Shown: positions 47,692 through 58,537 of the stretch, in pieces
Numbering within the stretch: position 1 is the first letter of the stretch
How the letters are laid out: each line of letters opens with the position of its first letter
Origin: Stieleria magnilauensis
GTDB lineage: Bacteria > Planctomycetota > Planctomycetia > Pirellulales > Pirellulaceae
Assembly: GCA_007753675.1 (NCBI GenBank)
Contig: CP036432.1
Location: 5,554,394-5,618,393, forward strand
DNA: 64,000 nucleotides
Direction of reading: 5' to 3'
Made by a program: the position numbers and the translations under genes
The notes under the pieces: model-generated
What the model saw: the letters and a program-made list of their open reading frames with translations, nothing else
What the model was told of the DNA's origin: nothing
Database searches by the model: none

Positions 47692-47856
47692 CGGTTCTGA
47701 TTCAGCGTGATAAAATTGGAACCGCTCTCTTAGCGTCAAGCAGCGTCCGGGGTAGGCTACGGGTAGGTCCACCCGTCTGTATCCATGGCAAACGGCATCG
47801 CAAACGTCGTTGACGGTTTCGCGACCCGCACACGATTGAGGTCCAAGCGACAAACA

Positions 47857-49008
47857 ATGTATCGAAAGACCACGTGGATTCGAATGACCCTCGCGCTCTC
47901 GATCGCGACCTTCCTGGTGCCCGAGGTGGCGGCCCAAACGTCGTCCACGGAGACTCCGATGACGGAAACGTTACGCATCGCGACCTTCAACGTCTCACTG
48001 TATGGAAAACGCCAAGGGGAAATCCGGGAGCGACTTTCCGCTCGCGACGACCGGCAAGCCAAACGGATCGCGAGCATCGTTCAAACCATACGACCGGACG
48101 TGCTGCTGATCAATGAACTCGATCACGAACCCGATGCGGCGCCGGCCAGGCTGCTTGCGGAAAACTATTTTGCCGTCGCCCAAAACAATGCCAATGGCGA
48201 TGGCAAACTGCCCCCCGTTATATTCCCGTACATCTACAGTGCCCCCAGCAACACCGGAATCGATTCGACATTGGATTTGAATAACGATGGACAATTGGGT
48301 TCCGGAAACGACGCCTGGGGTTACGGCATTTACCCCGGCCAGTACTCGATGACCGTCTACAGCCGTTTTCCGATCGACACCGCATCGATTCGCTCGTTTC
48401 AAACACTGCGTTGGAAAGATCTGCCCGGCGCGATTCGTCCGGTGGATCCCGCCACCGGGCAGCCCTATTACGACGACGCGACGTGGTCCAAGCTGCGGCT
48501 GAGCAGCAAGAATCACATTGATGTGCCGATTCAAATCGGTGATCGCGTGCTCCACGTCCTCGCCAGCCACCCGACGCCGCCGGTGTTCGACGGGCCCGAA
48601 GACCGAAATGGGGCTCGCAACCATGATGAAATCGAGTTTTGGAATCACTATCTGTCCGACGATGATGCCGCCGACACGTGGCTGATCGACGACGACGGCC
48701 GCGCCGGCCCACTCGATGCCGACGCAAGTTTTGTCGTGATGGGCGATCTGAACGCGGACCCGATCGACGGCAGCGGCCGCCGCGAAGCGATCACCCGACT
48801 GTTGAATCATTCCCGCACCCGAGACGTCCAGCAGAGCAAGACCGCCGATTTCGGACGCAACGGATTGATGCGAGTCGACTTTGTCCTGCCCAGCAAGGAT
48901 TTGAATGTCATCGACAGCGGGGTGTTCTGGCCGACCGGCGATGACCCACAGAGCACGTGGATCAAAGCCAGCGATCACCGACTGGTCTGGATCGACGTGA
49001 AACGATAA
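47857..49008 (+). CDS. Exported endonuclease/exonuclease/phosphatase-family protein
   Basis: A 383-residue protein with a signal peptide (MTLALSIATFLVPEVAAQ) and an EEP-fold domain: LRIATFNVSLYG at the start, VLLINELDHE with the metal-binding Glu, HVLASHPTPP, FVVMGDLNADPIDG and ASDHRLVWIDV with the catalytic Asp-His pair. The family cleaves phosphodiesters or phosphomonoesters in nucleic acids, lipids or inositols; an extracellular phosphate-scavenging role is possible. It also contains a DLNNDGQLGSGND stretch resembling an inserted calcium-binding loop. It is divergent from treZ, with 165 bases between starts. Confidence 0.9.
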   Translation: MYRKTTWIRMTLALSIATFLVPEVAAQTSSTETPMTETLRIATFNVSLYGKRQGEIRERLSARDDRQAKRIASIVQTIRPDVLLINELDHEPDAAPARLLAENYFAVAQNNANGDGKLPPVIFPYIYSAPSNTGIDSTLDLNNDGQLGSGNDAWGYGIYPGQYSMTVYSRFPIDTASIRSFQTLRWKDLPGAIRPVDPATGQPYYDDATWSKLRLSSKNHIDVPIQIGDRVLHVLASHPTPPVFDGPEDRNGARNHDEIEFWNHYLSDDDAADTWLIDDDGRAGPLDADASFVVMGDLNADPIDGSGRREAITRLLNHSRTRDVQQSKTADFGRNGLMRVDFVLPSKDLNVIDSGVFWPTGDDPQSTWIKASDHRLVWIDVKR

Positions 49009-49012
49009 ACAG

Positions 49013-49070
49013 TGGGGTACGCTGCCAGCTTGCCGTCGAGCGTAAATCGCAAGCTGGAAGCGTACGCCAC
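49013..49070 (+). repeat. Dispersed repeat, family C, hairpin form
   Basis: GTGGGGTACGCTGCCAGCTT at one end and AAGCTGGAAGCGTACGCCAC at the other form an imperfect inverted repeat. It starts five bases after the EEP-family gene stop and ends 26 bases before the glycosyltransferase start. Confidence 0.8.
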
Positions 49071-49096
49071 GTTTTCAAACGAGAAATGGAAACCGC

Positions 49097-50299
49097 ATGC
49101 CGAATCAGCGCAAACGAGTCTTGTTGATGGTCAGCTCGATGCGCGGCGGCGGCAGCGAACGGCAGGTGTTGCTGCTTTCGCAATCGCTGGATCGATCGCG
49201 ATTCGAACCGCATCTCTACTTGACCGAAGCGGCGGGTGAATTCCTGGATCAGGTTCCGTCGGATGTCCCGATCCATTCCTTTGACACCTGCCCGGATTCC
49301 GGTGGCGTCTATTTCCCCGGCCGACAACTTCGTCGACAGACCGCATTTTTGCGCGGCGTGATTCGCGACCACAAGATCGACGTCGTTTACGATCGGACGT
49401 TTCACATGACATTGATCGCCGGCAAAGCGGCAGTTGGCATTCGCAGGGTTTCGACGATTGTCAGTCCGCCGCACCTGGCGCTACCGCTGGTCGAAAAACG
49501 CTTCGTCGCACTCAAGCGTCGGCGGCTGGCGGAGGCCTATCGCCGTGCGGACGTGGTCGTCGCCGTCAGCCGACAAGCCGCGCTGTCGGCGGAATCCTAC
49601 TACGGCCTGACCACCGATAGCGTTGTCGTTGTCAAGAATCCGGTTGATGTAGCAAACCTTCGCAAGTCCGCCGGCACGCCAACACAACCGTCCCATGATC
49701 AAACCGTGTTGGTCTGTGTCGGCCGGATGACCGAGGAGAAAGGGCATGCCGATTTGATCGATGCGTTGGCGATCGCGAAATCGCAGTGGCCCGCGACGCG
49801 TTCCCCCTGGACCGTGCGGATGATCGGCGACGGCCCGCTGCGTCGTGAATTGGAGGCACGCTCCCGATCACTCGGTTTAGCTGATCAGATTCAATACGTC
49901 GGCAGCCTCGCCGGTGCGGCGGCGGAGATCAACGCCGCCGACGCGTTGGTGTTGCCGTCCCGATTCGAAGGCATGCCGAACGTGGTGTTGGAAGCGATGG
50001 CGCTCGGCACACCGGTGATCGCGACACGCGCCGGAGGAACCATTGAATTGCAGCACGACTCCCCGACGGCCTTCTGGGCAGAACCCGGCGATCCGCCGTC
50101 ACTCGCCCAAGCGATCCTGCAATTCACAGCCAACCCCCAGCAAGCCGAACGACAACGACTCGCAGCGCAGCGTCTGGTCGACTCCGACCATCACCCAGAC
50201 GCAATCACCCAACAGATCGAAATGCTGCTATCCCCAACGCACACTCCGAATCATCCACCAAAGCATAATACGTCAGTGGTGAGTGATGACGGCGAGTAG
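49097..50299 (+). CDS. Glycosyltransferase family 4
   Basis: A 400-residue GT-B enzyme. The N-terminal domain has VLLMVSSMRGGGSERQVLLL (glycine-rich acceptor loop) and the C-terminal donor domain VLVCVGRMTEEKGHADLIDA, VRMIGDGPLRREL, IQYVGSLAGAAAEINAADAL and the E-x7-E motif in SRFEGMPNVVLEAMALGTPV. It transfers a sugar from a nucleotide-sugar to an unknown acceptor, probably in surface polysaccharide or glycolipid synthesis. It is not in a polysaccharide cluster, so the acceptor cannot be guessed. Confidence 0.93.
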   Translation: MPNQRKRVLLMVSSMRGGGSERQVLLLSQSLDRSRFEPHLYLTEAAGEFLDQVPSDVPIHSFDTCPDSGGVYFPGRQLRRQTAFLRGVIRDHKIDVVYDRTFHMTLIAGKAAVGIRRVSTIVSPPHLALPLVEKRFVALKRRRLAEAYRRADVVVAVSRQAALSAESYYGLTTDSVVVVKNPVDVANLRKSAGTPTQPSHDQTVLVCVGRMTEEKGHADLIDALAIAKSQWPATRSPWTVRMIGDGPLRRELEARSRSLGLADQIQYVGSLAGAAAEINAADALVLPSRFEGMPNVVLEAMALGTPVIATRAGGTIELQHDSPTAFWAEPGDPPSLAQAILQFTANPQQAERQRLAAQRLVDSDHHPDAITQQIEMLLSPTHTPNHPPKHNTSVVSDDGE

Positions 50300-50439
50300 T
50301 CGAACCACGAAATACACCAACAACACGAAAGGCATTTTCAAGCGTCACCTGCTTCCAGGTCTTTGGCTGGATGCCGATGTGCTACACAATGCGGACATGA
50401 ATAACCCATCGAGACATTGAAACAAGGATTGAGCGAATC

Positions 50440-51423
50440 GTGGACGCTGCAACATCCAGCCTGGAAAGCAAGACAGATGCGGAGCTACTAGACGAACTGA
50501 GAAACGTCCCCATGGACGTTCTGCCAAAACCCCTGCTGCGTGAACTCCAATCTCGCGGCGAATCCGTGGTCCCCGGATTGATCGAAATCCTGCGAGCCGA
50601 AACCGAAAACGCGTCGAAAGGGATCACGATCGAAACAAATGGTGCATGCTTCGCTTTTAGTTTGCTCAGTGCCATCGGTGACGCGCGCGCCCTACCGGCA
50701 GTCATCGACGCGATTTCATTGCCGCAAGAAGCCATCCATTCGCTGCTCGGTGATCTGATCCACGACGATTTGCAACGGCTGATCGTCAAACTGATCGGTA
50801 CTGATTTCAATCAAATCGGACAGCTGATCGAAAACCAGGACCTGTACGAGTACGTGCGATGGTCGTTGGCCTGCACCTATTTCTTGCTGTTCCGGCGAGG
50901 ACGCCTGAGTCGCGAAGAAGGCGCCGAGAGGCTCGAGCGACACCTGAATCGATTGATTGAATTCCCCTGCGACGAGTTGAATGCCGGTCTCTGTATGGAG
51001 CTGGCTAATTTTGGTATGCCGGCATCCCTGGAAACCATTCGGCGAGCCTATGCGTCGGGGATGGTCAGTGAGGGGATCGTGTCGCAGGAAGAGGTTGAGG
51101 AAACACTAAACGGTTTTGACGAAAACTCGATCCGCGGGTCAGATGAAATGCCGCCATTAGAGTTTGATGTCGCGGAGGAACTGAGCGGGTGGGCCTGTTT
51201 CCAACCGACAAACCGACCGAATAATTCAGTTCCACAACCGTCCGTCACAAAGCCTCAAGCCGTCCCGATTTCTATGACGACGAACGATGCTCCGCGTCCC
51301 GCGCCACGTCCGCCCGTCGGGACCATTCGGAATACCGATAAAACGCCCGGACGCAACGATCCTTGTTCATGCGGAAGCGGGAAGAAATATAAAAATTGTT
51401 GTCGGCTGAAGTCGAGGGGCTAA
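50440..51423 (+). CDS. DUF1186-like helical-repeat protein with C-terminal SEC-C motif
   Basis: A 327-residue protein with a GTG start. Residues 1-230 are helical and resemble the DUF1186 domain (ELLDELRNVPMDVLPKPLLR, LSAIGDARALPAVIDAISLP, RWSLACTYFLLFRRGRLSRE). A flexible Pro/Asn linker follows, and the end is a SEC-C zinc motif, PGRNDPCSCGSGKKYKNCC, which binds zinc and, in SecA, SecB or ribosomes. The function of such proteins is unknown; an adaptor for protein quality control is a guess. Confidence 0.85.
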   Translation: MDAATSSLESKTDAELLDELRNVPMDVLPKPLLRELQSRGESVVPGLIEILRAETENASKGITIETNGACFAFSLLSAIGDARALPAVIDAISLPQEAIHSLLGDLIHDDLQRLIVKLIGTDFNQIGQLIENQDLYEYVRWSLACTYFLLFRRGRLSREEGAERLERHLNRLIEFPCDELNAGLCMELANFGMPASLETIRRAYASGMVSEGIVSQEEVEETLNGFDENSIRGSDEMPPLEFDVAEELSGWACFQPTNRPNNSVPQPSVTKPQAVPISMTTNDAPRPAPRPPVGTIRNTDKTPGRNDPCSCGSGKKYKNCCRLKSRG

Positions 51424-51483
51424 CGCGACCTGCCACCAGCAAACGACTTAGACGAGCAGAAGGACTCCCATCCGAGAAGGCAT

Positions 51484-51578
51484 GGTCATAAGTGGTGTGT
51501 TTAGCCTTTTGGCGATTCCCGGTCGCTGCCACGCAGCGACAGTGGGCGGCTAAAGCCTGCACACCAACACTCATGACC
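51484..51578. repeat. Nested hairpin element before the propeller gene (family F)
   Basis: Outer ends GGTCAT...ATGACC are inverted repeats. Next inside, AGTGGTGTGTTTAGCC pairs imperfectly with GGCTAAAGCCTGCACACC. The centre holds a perfect 8-bp stem, GTCGCTGC-CAC-GCAGCGAC, at 51522-51540. The segment from 51548 recurs at 58486-58506 with one mismatch in 21 bases. It ends 61 bases before the start at 51640. Confidence 0.75.
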
Positions 51579-51639
51579 GTACCATGGACCTCCTTCTCCT
51601 TAATCGTCCGCCGCCGATCCACCAGGGCGAGTTTGCGTT

Positions 51640-53685
51640 GTGAAAAAACTGCGAAACATGCATTCCCGATGGATCGGATCGGCCTCGGTCATCCTCATCG
51701 TTGCCTGTGCCTTGGTTTGGTTCACAACTTCCAACACGCAATCTCCGGTCGACTCGAGTGCATTTCTTCCCCAAGGGGCCGCAGACCTTGGTTGGCCGAC
51801 CATCCGGGGCCCCCATCTGAATGGGCACAGTGACGAAATTCATCTGGCCGACGCGTGGCCGAACCACGGCCCGCCGGTGCTGTGGCGCCGTCATCTTGGC
51901 CAGGGCTACTCCTCCTTCGTGGCGTTCGACGGCCGCGTGTTTACACAATACCAAACACTCGCGGGGCAATTTGTCCTCTGCTTGGATGCCACCACCGGTT
52001 CGACCCTTTGGCAGCATCGATACGATGATCCTTACGAACTCGATGGAATGTATCCCGGACCACGAAGCACGCCGACGATTGACGAGAAACACATTTACTT
52101 CACCAGTCCCGACTTGACGGTCGGATGTCTGAATTGGGAAGGCGAGGAACTCTGGACGGTCGATCTATCGCAACGCTTTGAGTCGCTCGGCACTGGATTC
52201 GGATACGCCTGCAGCCCAATCATTGCTGGCGAGAAAATCCTACTTCCGGTCGGAGGCAGAAACTCCGCTATGATCGCATTGGACAAACGGACCGGAGAGC
52301 TGATTTGGAAATCAGGGGATGATCCGGCCAGCTATTCGTCGGCGCTCCCTACAACTGTTCTCGACAAACAGATGGCCATCGGACTTTTGCAAAATAGTTT
52401 TTGTGGATTTGATCTACATTCGGGGTCGCAATTGTTTCGCGTCGCGCTGTCGCGCGGCTATGACGAACATTCTGCCTGGCCGATCCTGCGGAACGATCTT
52501 GTCTGGATCTCATCACCCTTTCAAGGCGGCAGCCAGTTGTATCGGATCACACCCGATCAGTCGCCAGCGATCGAATTGATCGGCGAATACAAATCGATGT
52601 CCAATGATGTCGCATCCAGTGTTTTGGTTGGCGAGTATGTCTATGGTTTTGATTTAAAAGAATCCCAGTCGAATGCGCGACATCCTTCGCGGGGAAGTTT
52701 TCGCTGCGTGAATTTCTATACTGGCGAAATCGCTTGGTCCAATGGAAACACGAAGCCGCGCCGCAACGTGGAATTCGAGACGATGAAACAGTCGCAAACG
52801 ATCGGCCATGCGTCGGTGATTGTTGCCGACAAAAAGCTGATCCTGCTCAATGACACCGGCGATCTCATCCTCGCTAAAGCGTCGCCGGAGCAATACACTG
52901 AACTGGCAAGGGCACGTGTCCTTGCTGGTAAAACCGCGTGGGCGACACCAGCGTTACACCGCGGGCTTCTTTTTGTTCGCAACCATTCAGCAGCAGTCTG
53001 TGTCTATTTGGGCGACGACGATCGGGGCGATGCGGCTATCTTGCAACGGTCTGTCCGATTGAGGTCGAAGCCAGCCTCCGACTCCGAAAGGAATTGGATT
53101 GGGATTCGGTCAGAGGACACACTTCGAATGCCGACCGTTCGGACGATGGCTTACAGTTGGATCGCGACAACGGTATCAATGGCCTGTGCAGCGATCTTGA
53201 CCGCGATTGCCGTTTTGATAGGTCCGCGAACCCTGCGTTTGCATTGGCATTCCGTTTTCTTGACGCTCAGTATGACTTCCTGCATGGCAGCGGGACCGCT
53301 GCTTTCCCATGCGTTCAATGAATTCATCTTTACCTGGCCCGGATGTCTTTACCTGGTGTTTCAGCATGCGATATTGGTAGCGCAGTTCCGGCGAAGCGAC
53401 CAGCATGCTTCGCGATGGCATGGCCGAGCCACCGCCTTCGGGTTCATCGCGATGTGCTACGTTTACTTTGTGATCTGCCGTGAGCACAACCTTGTTTCGG
53501 CTTGGGTGTTTCTCTGTGCGTTCCCGGTCGCCATTCCGAGTGCACTTGCGACACGATGGTTTCACAACCGGGATGGGTTCGGAAATCTTGTTGCCGGGTC
53601 GACCGCGTTCGTGGTTTCACTCTCCGTCTATTACGCTGGCGCCGCGGCAATACTTTGGTGGCGCTACGGACTGCCCCTAAACTAG
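51640..53685 (+). CDS. PQQ-like beta-propeller protein with C-terminal membrane domain
   Basis: The 681-residue product has a GTG start, an N-terminal membrane segment (WIGSASVILIVACALVWF), and a propeller of PQQ-like (pyrrolo-quinoline quinone enzyme) repeats from about 50 to 480, with motifs such as FVLCLDATTGSTLWQHRYDD, MIALDKRTGELIWKSGDDP and CVNFYTGEIAWSNGNTK. The last 180 residues carry four or five membrane helices. PQQ-binding residues cannot be confirmed; many such planctomycete proteins have a structural propeller without a cofactor. A hairpin repeat begins one base after the stop. Confidence 0.85.
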   Translation: MKKLRNMHSRWIGSASVILIVACALVWFTTSNTQSPVDSSAFLPQGAADLGWPTIRGPHLNGHSDEIHLADAWPNHGPPVLWRRHLGQGYSSFVAFDGRVFTQYQTLAGQFVLCLDATTGSTLWQHRYDDPYELDGMYPGPRSTPTIDEKHIYFTSPDLTVGCLNWEGEELWTVDLSQRFESLGTGFGYACSPIIAGEKILLPVGGRNSAMIALDKRTGELIWKSGDDPASYSSALPTTVLDKQMAIGLLQNSFCGFDLHSGSQLFRVALSRGYDEHSAWPILRNDLVWISSPFQGGSQLYRITPDQSPAIELIGEYKSMSNDVASSVLVGEYVYGFDLKESQSNARHPSRGSFRCVNFYTGEIAWSNGNTKPRRNVEFETMKQSQTIGHASVIVADKKLILLNDTGDLILAKASPEQYTELARARVLAGKTAWATPALHRGLLFVRNHSAAVCVYLGDDDRGDAAILQRSVRLRSKPASDSERNWIGIRSEDTLRMPTVRTMAYSWIATTVSMACAAILTAIAVLIGPRTLRLHWHSVFLTLSMTSCMAAGPLLSHAFNEFIFTWPGCLYLVFQHAILVAQFRRSDQHASRWHGRATAFGFIAMCYVYFVICREHNLVSAWVFLCAFPVAIPSALATRWFHNRDGFGNLVAGSTAFVVSLSVYYAGAAAILWWRYGLPLN

Positions 53686-53686
53686 C

Positions 53687-53808
53687 ATTCCGCCGCACCT
53701 TGGTTTTCGGGTAGGCGGTAGTGGACGAGGCGACGAGTCCTCTGTCGTTGGCATATTGGCAAGGACTCGTCGCCTCGTCCACTACCCGAAAATTGAGCTG
53801 CGATAGAC
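53687..53808 (-). repeat. MITE-like hairpin repeat, copy 2 (family B)
   Basis: The element begins one base after the propeller gene's stop. Its 24-base inverted arms lie at 53718-53741 and 53762-53785 and are identical to the arms of copy 1 at 13654-13798. The outer flanks match copy 1 only in the opposite orientation, but the 20-base loop matches copy 1 in the same orientation (16/20), not the inverted one. Confidence 0.85.
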
Positions 53809-53943
53809 GACGAGTGCTTCAACCACATCTAATTTGGGTTGTGGTTGTCGAGCAGAAAAGTGGCCAGGATTTGCGATCACTAAAATGACGAAGATCGCGA
53901 TCGCGTCCATTACCCGATGACAACTGTGGAATGCTGATTTCCA

Positions 53944-55338
53944 TCAAGCAAAGATGTCTTTCGCCACCACGCCTTCGACATCGGTCAAGCGAAAGTCTCG
54001 TCCCGCGTAGCGATAGGTCAGTCGTTCGTGGTCCAGCCCCATCAAGTGCAAGATGGTCGCGTGCAGATCGTGAACGTGCATTTTGTTTTCCACGGCGTAG
54101 TAACCGTAGTCGTCGGTCGCACCATACGCATAGCCTCCCTTCACCCCGCCGCCGGCCATCCACATCGTGAACCCGTGCGGGTTGTGGTCGCGACCGTTGC
54201 TGCCCTGAGCCGTCGGTGTGCGTCCGAATTCGCCGCCCCACAAGACGAGCGTGTCTTCGAGCAGCCCCCTTGCCTTTAAGTCTTGCAGGAACCCTGCAAT
54301 CGGCCGATCGACTTCGGCCGCGTTCTTGGTGTGACCTTGATACAGCCCCGAGTGTTGGTCCCACTGCACGACGCTGTCACTGTGCGTCACCTGGACAAAC
54401 CGAACACCTTGCTCGAGGAACCGTCGGGCCATCAAACACTGTCGGCCAAAATCTTCGGTGACCGGATCATCGATCCCATACAGACGCTGCGTCGCCGCGG
54501 ACTCTGACGCCAAATCCTGAATCTCCGGCATCGCGGTTTGCATGCGATAGGCCAATTCGAACGAGTTCAACCGTCCTTCGAGCGCTTGGGCGCGACCGGC
54601 CATTTCGAGATGCTCCCGATTCATCGACGCGATCAAGTCCAGTTGTCGACGCTGGAGATCGGGAGCGATGCGATCGTTTCGAATGTGCTTGACCTTGGCC
54701 GCCGTCGCCGGCAAGCTGGCATTGCCGATCGGCGTGCCCTGGCAATGCGCCGGCAAGAACGCAGTGCCCCAGTTATTGACTCCGCCGTGGGCCAACGTCG
54801 GACAAATCGTCACAAAGGCCGGCAAGTTTTCATTCTCGGTCCCCAGCCCGTAGACCAACCAAGACCCCATGCTGGGCCGGACGAATTGATCGCTGCCGGT
54901 GTGCAGTTTCAACAGCGCCCCGCCGTGGGCGGGATTGGTTCCATGCACCGATCGCAACACGCACAGGTCATCCACGTGACGGGCGACATTGGGAAACAGC
55001 TCGCTGACCGGCAACCCACTCTCGCCGTATCGCTTGAACTTCCATGGCGACTTCAACAAGTTACCCTGCTTGGCGAACGTGACATCGGGCAAATCAAACG
55101 GCGGCGCTTTGCCATCATCCCGGTCCAATTGAGGCTTGGGGTCAAAGGTGTCGACGTGCGACGGACCGCCTTTCATGAACAGAAAAACGATCCGCTTGGC
55201 GCGAGCCGGAAAATGGGGCCCCTTGGGAGCCAATGGATTTTCCGCGGCCAAGGCTTCCTGACCCAACATCGCGGAAAAGGCCAAGTGACCGAATCCGATC
55301 GCCGAGTTTCGCAGAAGCTGTCGTCGGGATTGCATCAC
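53944..55338 (-). CDS. DUF1501 domain protein with Tat-like signal
   Basis: A 464-residue DUF1501 protein. [19 protein letters not shown] is a Tat-type signal, and [48 protein letters not shown] and [15 protein letters not shown] are the family blocks. It closely resembles the protein at 2908-4323, including the C-terminal [15 protein letters not shown]. It starts 7 bases after the PSD1 stop and is presumably co-translated with it. Role unknown. Confidence 0.93.
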   Translation of the reverse strand: MMQSRRQLLRNSAIGFGHLAFSAMLGQEALAAENPLAPKGPHFPARAKRIVFLFMKGGPSHVDTFDPKPQLDRDDGKAPPFDLPDVTFAKQGNLLKSPWKFKRYGESGLPVSELFPNVARHVDDLCVLRSVHGTNPAHGGALLKLHTGSDQFVRPSMGSWLVYGLGTENENLPAFVTICPTLAHGGVNNWGTAFLPAHCQGTPIGNASLPATAAKVKHIRNDRIAPDLQRRQLDLIASMNREHLEMAGRAQALEGRLNSFELAYRMQTAMPEIQDLASESAATQRLYGIDDPVTEDFGRQCLMARRFLEQGVRFVQVTHSDSVVQWDQHSGLYQGHTKNAAEVDRPIAGFLQDLKARGLLEDTLVLWGGEFGRTPTAQGSNGRDHNPHGFTMWMAGGGVKGGYAYGATDDYGYYAVENKMHVHDLHATILHLMGLDHERLTYRYAGRDFRLTDVEGVVAKDIFA

Positions 55339-55345
55339 AATGAAC

Positions 55346-58165
55346 CTAACGTAGATAAATGAATTCGTTGCTGGCCATCAGACTTTGACAGAACAGCGAC
55401 CAGGCTTGCTCGTGCTGTCGGTTTGCGTTCGCATCGGCACCGTCGGTCAACTGCGAGATGAACCGAAGCACGCGTTCGGTCTCGCGTGGCGACGGATCAC
55501 GTCCGACGGCCCGTCGATACGCATCGGCGACACGGTCGGTGTCCTCCTTCGACTGCGACAGGACGGACCTCGCCAGCGCATCGGCCGACTCCATTACCAA
55601 AGCGTCGTTCATCAACAGCAGGTTCTGTGGCGCAATCACGGTGGCGTTGCGTGAACCGGTGGGCATCGTCGGATCCGGGTAATCAAACTGTGTGAAGAAC
55701 GCGTACAGGTTGTTGCGGATCACGGGCAGGTACAACGCACGCCGAACGCTGTCGTATTTGGTGTGGTCTTCGGACGTGTGGTTGAACACGAATTGTCGAT
55801 TTCGCAGCGGCAACGTTTTTCCGCCGATTTCAAGATTCAAACGTCCGCCGACCGCCAAGATCGAATCGCGGATCTGCTCGGCTTCCAGTCGCCTCAAGTT
55901 CGCTTTCCAAAGCAGCCGGTTTTCCGGATCGATCGTCGCGTAACGCTGTTCCTCCGGATGCGACGACGCGAGCCGATAAACGTTGGACCGAAGAATCAGA
56001 CGATGCAGATCTTTGATCGACCAACCGCCGGCCATGAATCGTCTGGCCAACCAATCGAGCAAGTCCGGATGCGACGGGCGATCGCCCAGACGTCCAAAGT
56101 TCTCGGTCGTCCGCACCAACGCCTCGCCGAAGTGCCATCCCCAGATGCGATTGACGATCACGCGGGCCGTCAAGGGATGCCTTGTGTCGGCCATCCAACG
56201 AGCCAATTCCAGTCGACCGCTTTGCCCGCTAGGAAAGATCGGCCGGACCGTGGAGTGTCGCATCACTTCGGGAAACTCTCGCGCGACCGGGTCGCCCAGG
56301 TTCTTGTAACTGCCACGGATGTGGATCGGCAACTCTGCCACCACCGTTCCTTCGCCGACCCCCATCGCTGCCGTTTCGTCGGCGGCGACGCTTTCAAAGG
56401 CCCTCGCCTCATCCATCAACCGGTAGTATTCCGCGAGCGTTTGCTCGTCGAAGGCGAACGCTTCTTTGGAGGGAACGGCCAACAACCCCGAGGGGTCCAA
56501 CAAGGCGGATCGGGCGGCCAGCAACGTCGGATCGTCCAGCGTTTTCGTTTTCGGATCCTGCTTCTTCGCCTCGGCAGACGCCTTTTCCGCGCTCTCAAAC
56601 AACTCGCCATAGTGCCGACGGATCTCGTCGACGTTTCCTTCGGCGGCCAATTGATGCCACCGGACCAACAGCGGATCATCCCGATGGAAATCCAAATGCA
56701 TGCGGCAGTGGTGCAGGATCCTGGGATGCAGCCCGAGTGGCTCGGCAATGTCCGCGACAGTAGTCAGGGGCGCGGAGACCTCGAATTGTGCCGCGGCGGC
56801 CAGATAGTCGGCCACCTTGTCTCGAGCTTCGGCTTGAATCTTGGCGATCGCCGCGTTCTTAAAACTCGCCGCCGCTTTTTTCTTCTCCGCGATCTGGGCG
56901 TCGATTTCCTTCAGCCGCGCCGCTTCCTCGTCCGACGCAAAGGAGTGCTCATACCAATGTTTGATCGCGCCGGTGTTCGTCTCACCGAGCGTCTTGGTGC
57001 TCTTGAAGATCGCGGCCAGCGCGTAATAGTCGGATTGCTTGATCGGATCAAATTTGTGGTCGTGACACCGGACACAGCCGAAGGTCATTCCCAGGAACGC
57101 TTTGCCGAGTGTGTCGAGCTGTTCATCAATGATGTCCATCTCCAACTTTTGCCGATCCGGTTCGGCCAGCACCTTGGCGCCCAGCGATAGAAACCCGGTC
57201 GCCGTCTTGGTTTCACGATTCGCTTCGGGCAGCAGGTCACCGGCGACTTGCTCGATCAAGAAACGGTCAAAGGGTTTGTCGTTGTTGAAGGCATCGACGA
57301 CGTAATCTCGATAACGCCACGCTTGCCCGAACCCCAAGTTTTCATCCAGTCCGTTGGAATCGGCGTAGCGTGCGACGTCCAACCAATGCCGTCCCCAGCG
57401 AACACCGTAATGCGGTGAATTCAAAAGTCTTTCGACGACCTTATCATACGCCGTGGGTGATTCGTCGGCGACGAAGGCGTCGATCTCTTCGGGCGTGGGC
57501 GGCAAACCGATCAGGTCTTGGGTGATGCGGCGAATCAACGTGATCTTGTCCGCCGCCGGTGCAGGCGACAGGCCGTTGTCGTGAAGTCGCGCTAACACAA
57601 ACGCGTCGATCGGGTTTTCGGTCCACTGCGTCTCGGCAAGCTTGGGAATCGCGGGATCACGCACCGGCCGAAACGCCCAGAACTGCCGGCCCTCCTCGAT
57701 GCTCATCCCCGACGGCCCGCGATCTGGGGCTGAGCTTGGCGGCGCCGGCTCACGCGGATCGGGGGCACCGTCGGCGACCCATTTCGTCAGCGCCTTGACG
57801 GCCTGTTCGGGCAACCGATTTCGGGGCGGCATTTGCAGATCGTGGTTCTGATACCCGATCGCTTCGATCAGCAAACTTGCAGCGGGGTCGCCGGCGACGA
57901 TCGCCGCCCCCGAGTCGCCTCCTTCAAGCAGCCCGGCGCGGGTATCCAGCCGCAGCCCACCCTTGACGCTGCCTTCGGCGGAATGACAGTCATAACAGTG
58001 CTCGACCAAGACCGGCCGAACTTCTTTTTCGAAAAACGCAATCGCTTGCGGTGACGCATCTTGGCCAACTCCGATCGATGCCGCGAAGGCGAAAACGACC
58101 GCGGCGAGGCGACCGGTCAAGCGTTTCAACGCGTCCAGCAGAGAACTGGGCAAATGCATGGTCAA
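55346..58165 (-). CDS. PSD1-type PSCyt1/DUF1549/DUF1553 exported protein with coiled-coil insert
   Basis: The 939-residue product, the longest PSD1 here, has a signal peptide ([15 protein letters not shown]), PSCyt1 with [10 protein letters not shown] near 57-66, a motif [23 protein letters not shown]1549 with [17 protein letters not shown] and [12 protein letters not shown], then a helical insert with a probable coiled coil ([20 protein letters not shown]), and DUF1553 with [16 protein letters not shown] and [17 protein letters not shown]. The two CxxCH motifs match the haem-type sites of its relatives. It is the first gene of a pair with DUF1501. Function unknown. Confidence 0.93.
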   Translation of the reverse strand: MTMHLPSSLLDALKRLTGRLAAVVFAFAASIGVGQDASPQAIAFFEKEVRPVLVEHCYDCHSAEGSVKGGLRLDTRAGLLEGGDSGAAIVAGDPAASLLIEAIGYQNHDLQMPPRNRLPEQAVKALTKWVADGAPDPREPAPPSSAPDRGPSGMSIEEGRQFWAFRPVRDPAIPKLAETQWTENPIDAFVLARLHDNGLSPAPAADKITLIRRITQDLIGLPPTPEEIDAFVADESPTAYDKVVERLLNSPHYGVRWGRHWLDVARYADSNGLDENLGFGQAWRYRDYVVDAFNNDKPFDRFLIEQVAGDLLPEANRETKTATGFLSLGAKVLAEPDRQKLEMDIIDEQLDTLGKAFLGMTFGCVRCHDHKFDPIKQSDYYALAAIFKSTKTLGETNTGAIKHWYEHSFASDEEAARLKEIDAQIAEKKKAAASFKNAAIAKIQAEARDKVADYLAAAAQFEVSAPLTTVADIAEPLGLHPRILHHCRMHLDFHRDDPLLVRWHQLAAEGNVDEIRRHYGELFESAEKASAEAKKQDPKTKTLDDPTLLAARSALLDPSGLLAVPSKEAFAFDEQTLAEYYRLMDEARAFESVAADETAAMGVGEGTVVAELPIHIRGSYKNLGDPVAREFPEVMRHSTVRPIFPSGQSGRLELARWMADTRHPLTARVIVNRIWGWHFGEALVRTTENFGRLGDRPSHPDLLDWLARRFMAGGWSIKDLHRLILRSNVYRLASSHPEEQRYATIDPENRLLWKANLRRLEAEQIRDSILAVGGRLNLEIGGKTLPLRNRQFVFNHTSEDHTKYDSVRRALYLPVIRNNLYAFFTQFDYPDPTMPTGSRNATVIAPQNLLLMNDALVMESADALARSVLSQSKEDTDRVADAYRRAVGRDPSPRETERVLRFISQLTDGADANANRQHEQAWSLFCQSLMASNEFIYLR

Positions 58166-58537
58166 GGTAGGCAGGGGAGAGAGTCAGAGGCGGGCGGGAA
58201 GTTCATTGTAGCCATTCGCCACCCGGCCGTCATCAAAATACCTTTTCGGCTAGCGGGGTTCAACAAACGACGCGGCGCGATCGGATGACGCAAACGGAGG
58301 CGTGAATTGGGCGAATTGTGTTAACCTGTTCAACCCCGTTGGGGTTGGCGGCCTGATGGTGATCCAATCTTGGGGTGCGCTACCGCGACCCCAAGCTTTG
58401 ATGTGGCACGCCGCTGGCGTGAAAGCGCGACGTGGTTCGCGCCAGCGCGAGCTGCCCTCTCATTGATGTTAACTTAGCGGTATTGGGCTAAAGCCTGGAC
58501 ACCAACCTTTCCCCACCAGACGCAACCGATTTCCCCC
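58166..58537. repeat. Gene-free stretch with repeat-like segments
   Basis: No gene is supported. CCCCGTTGGGGT near 58336 and CTTGGGGTGCGCTACCGCGA with ACCCCAAGCT near 58370 are palindromic patches. The bases at 58486-58506 (GGCTAAAGCCTGGACACC and on) recur at 51548-51568 with one mismatch, linking it to family F. Confidence 0.6.
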
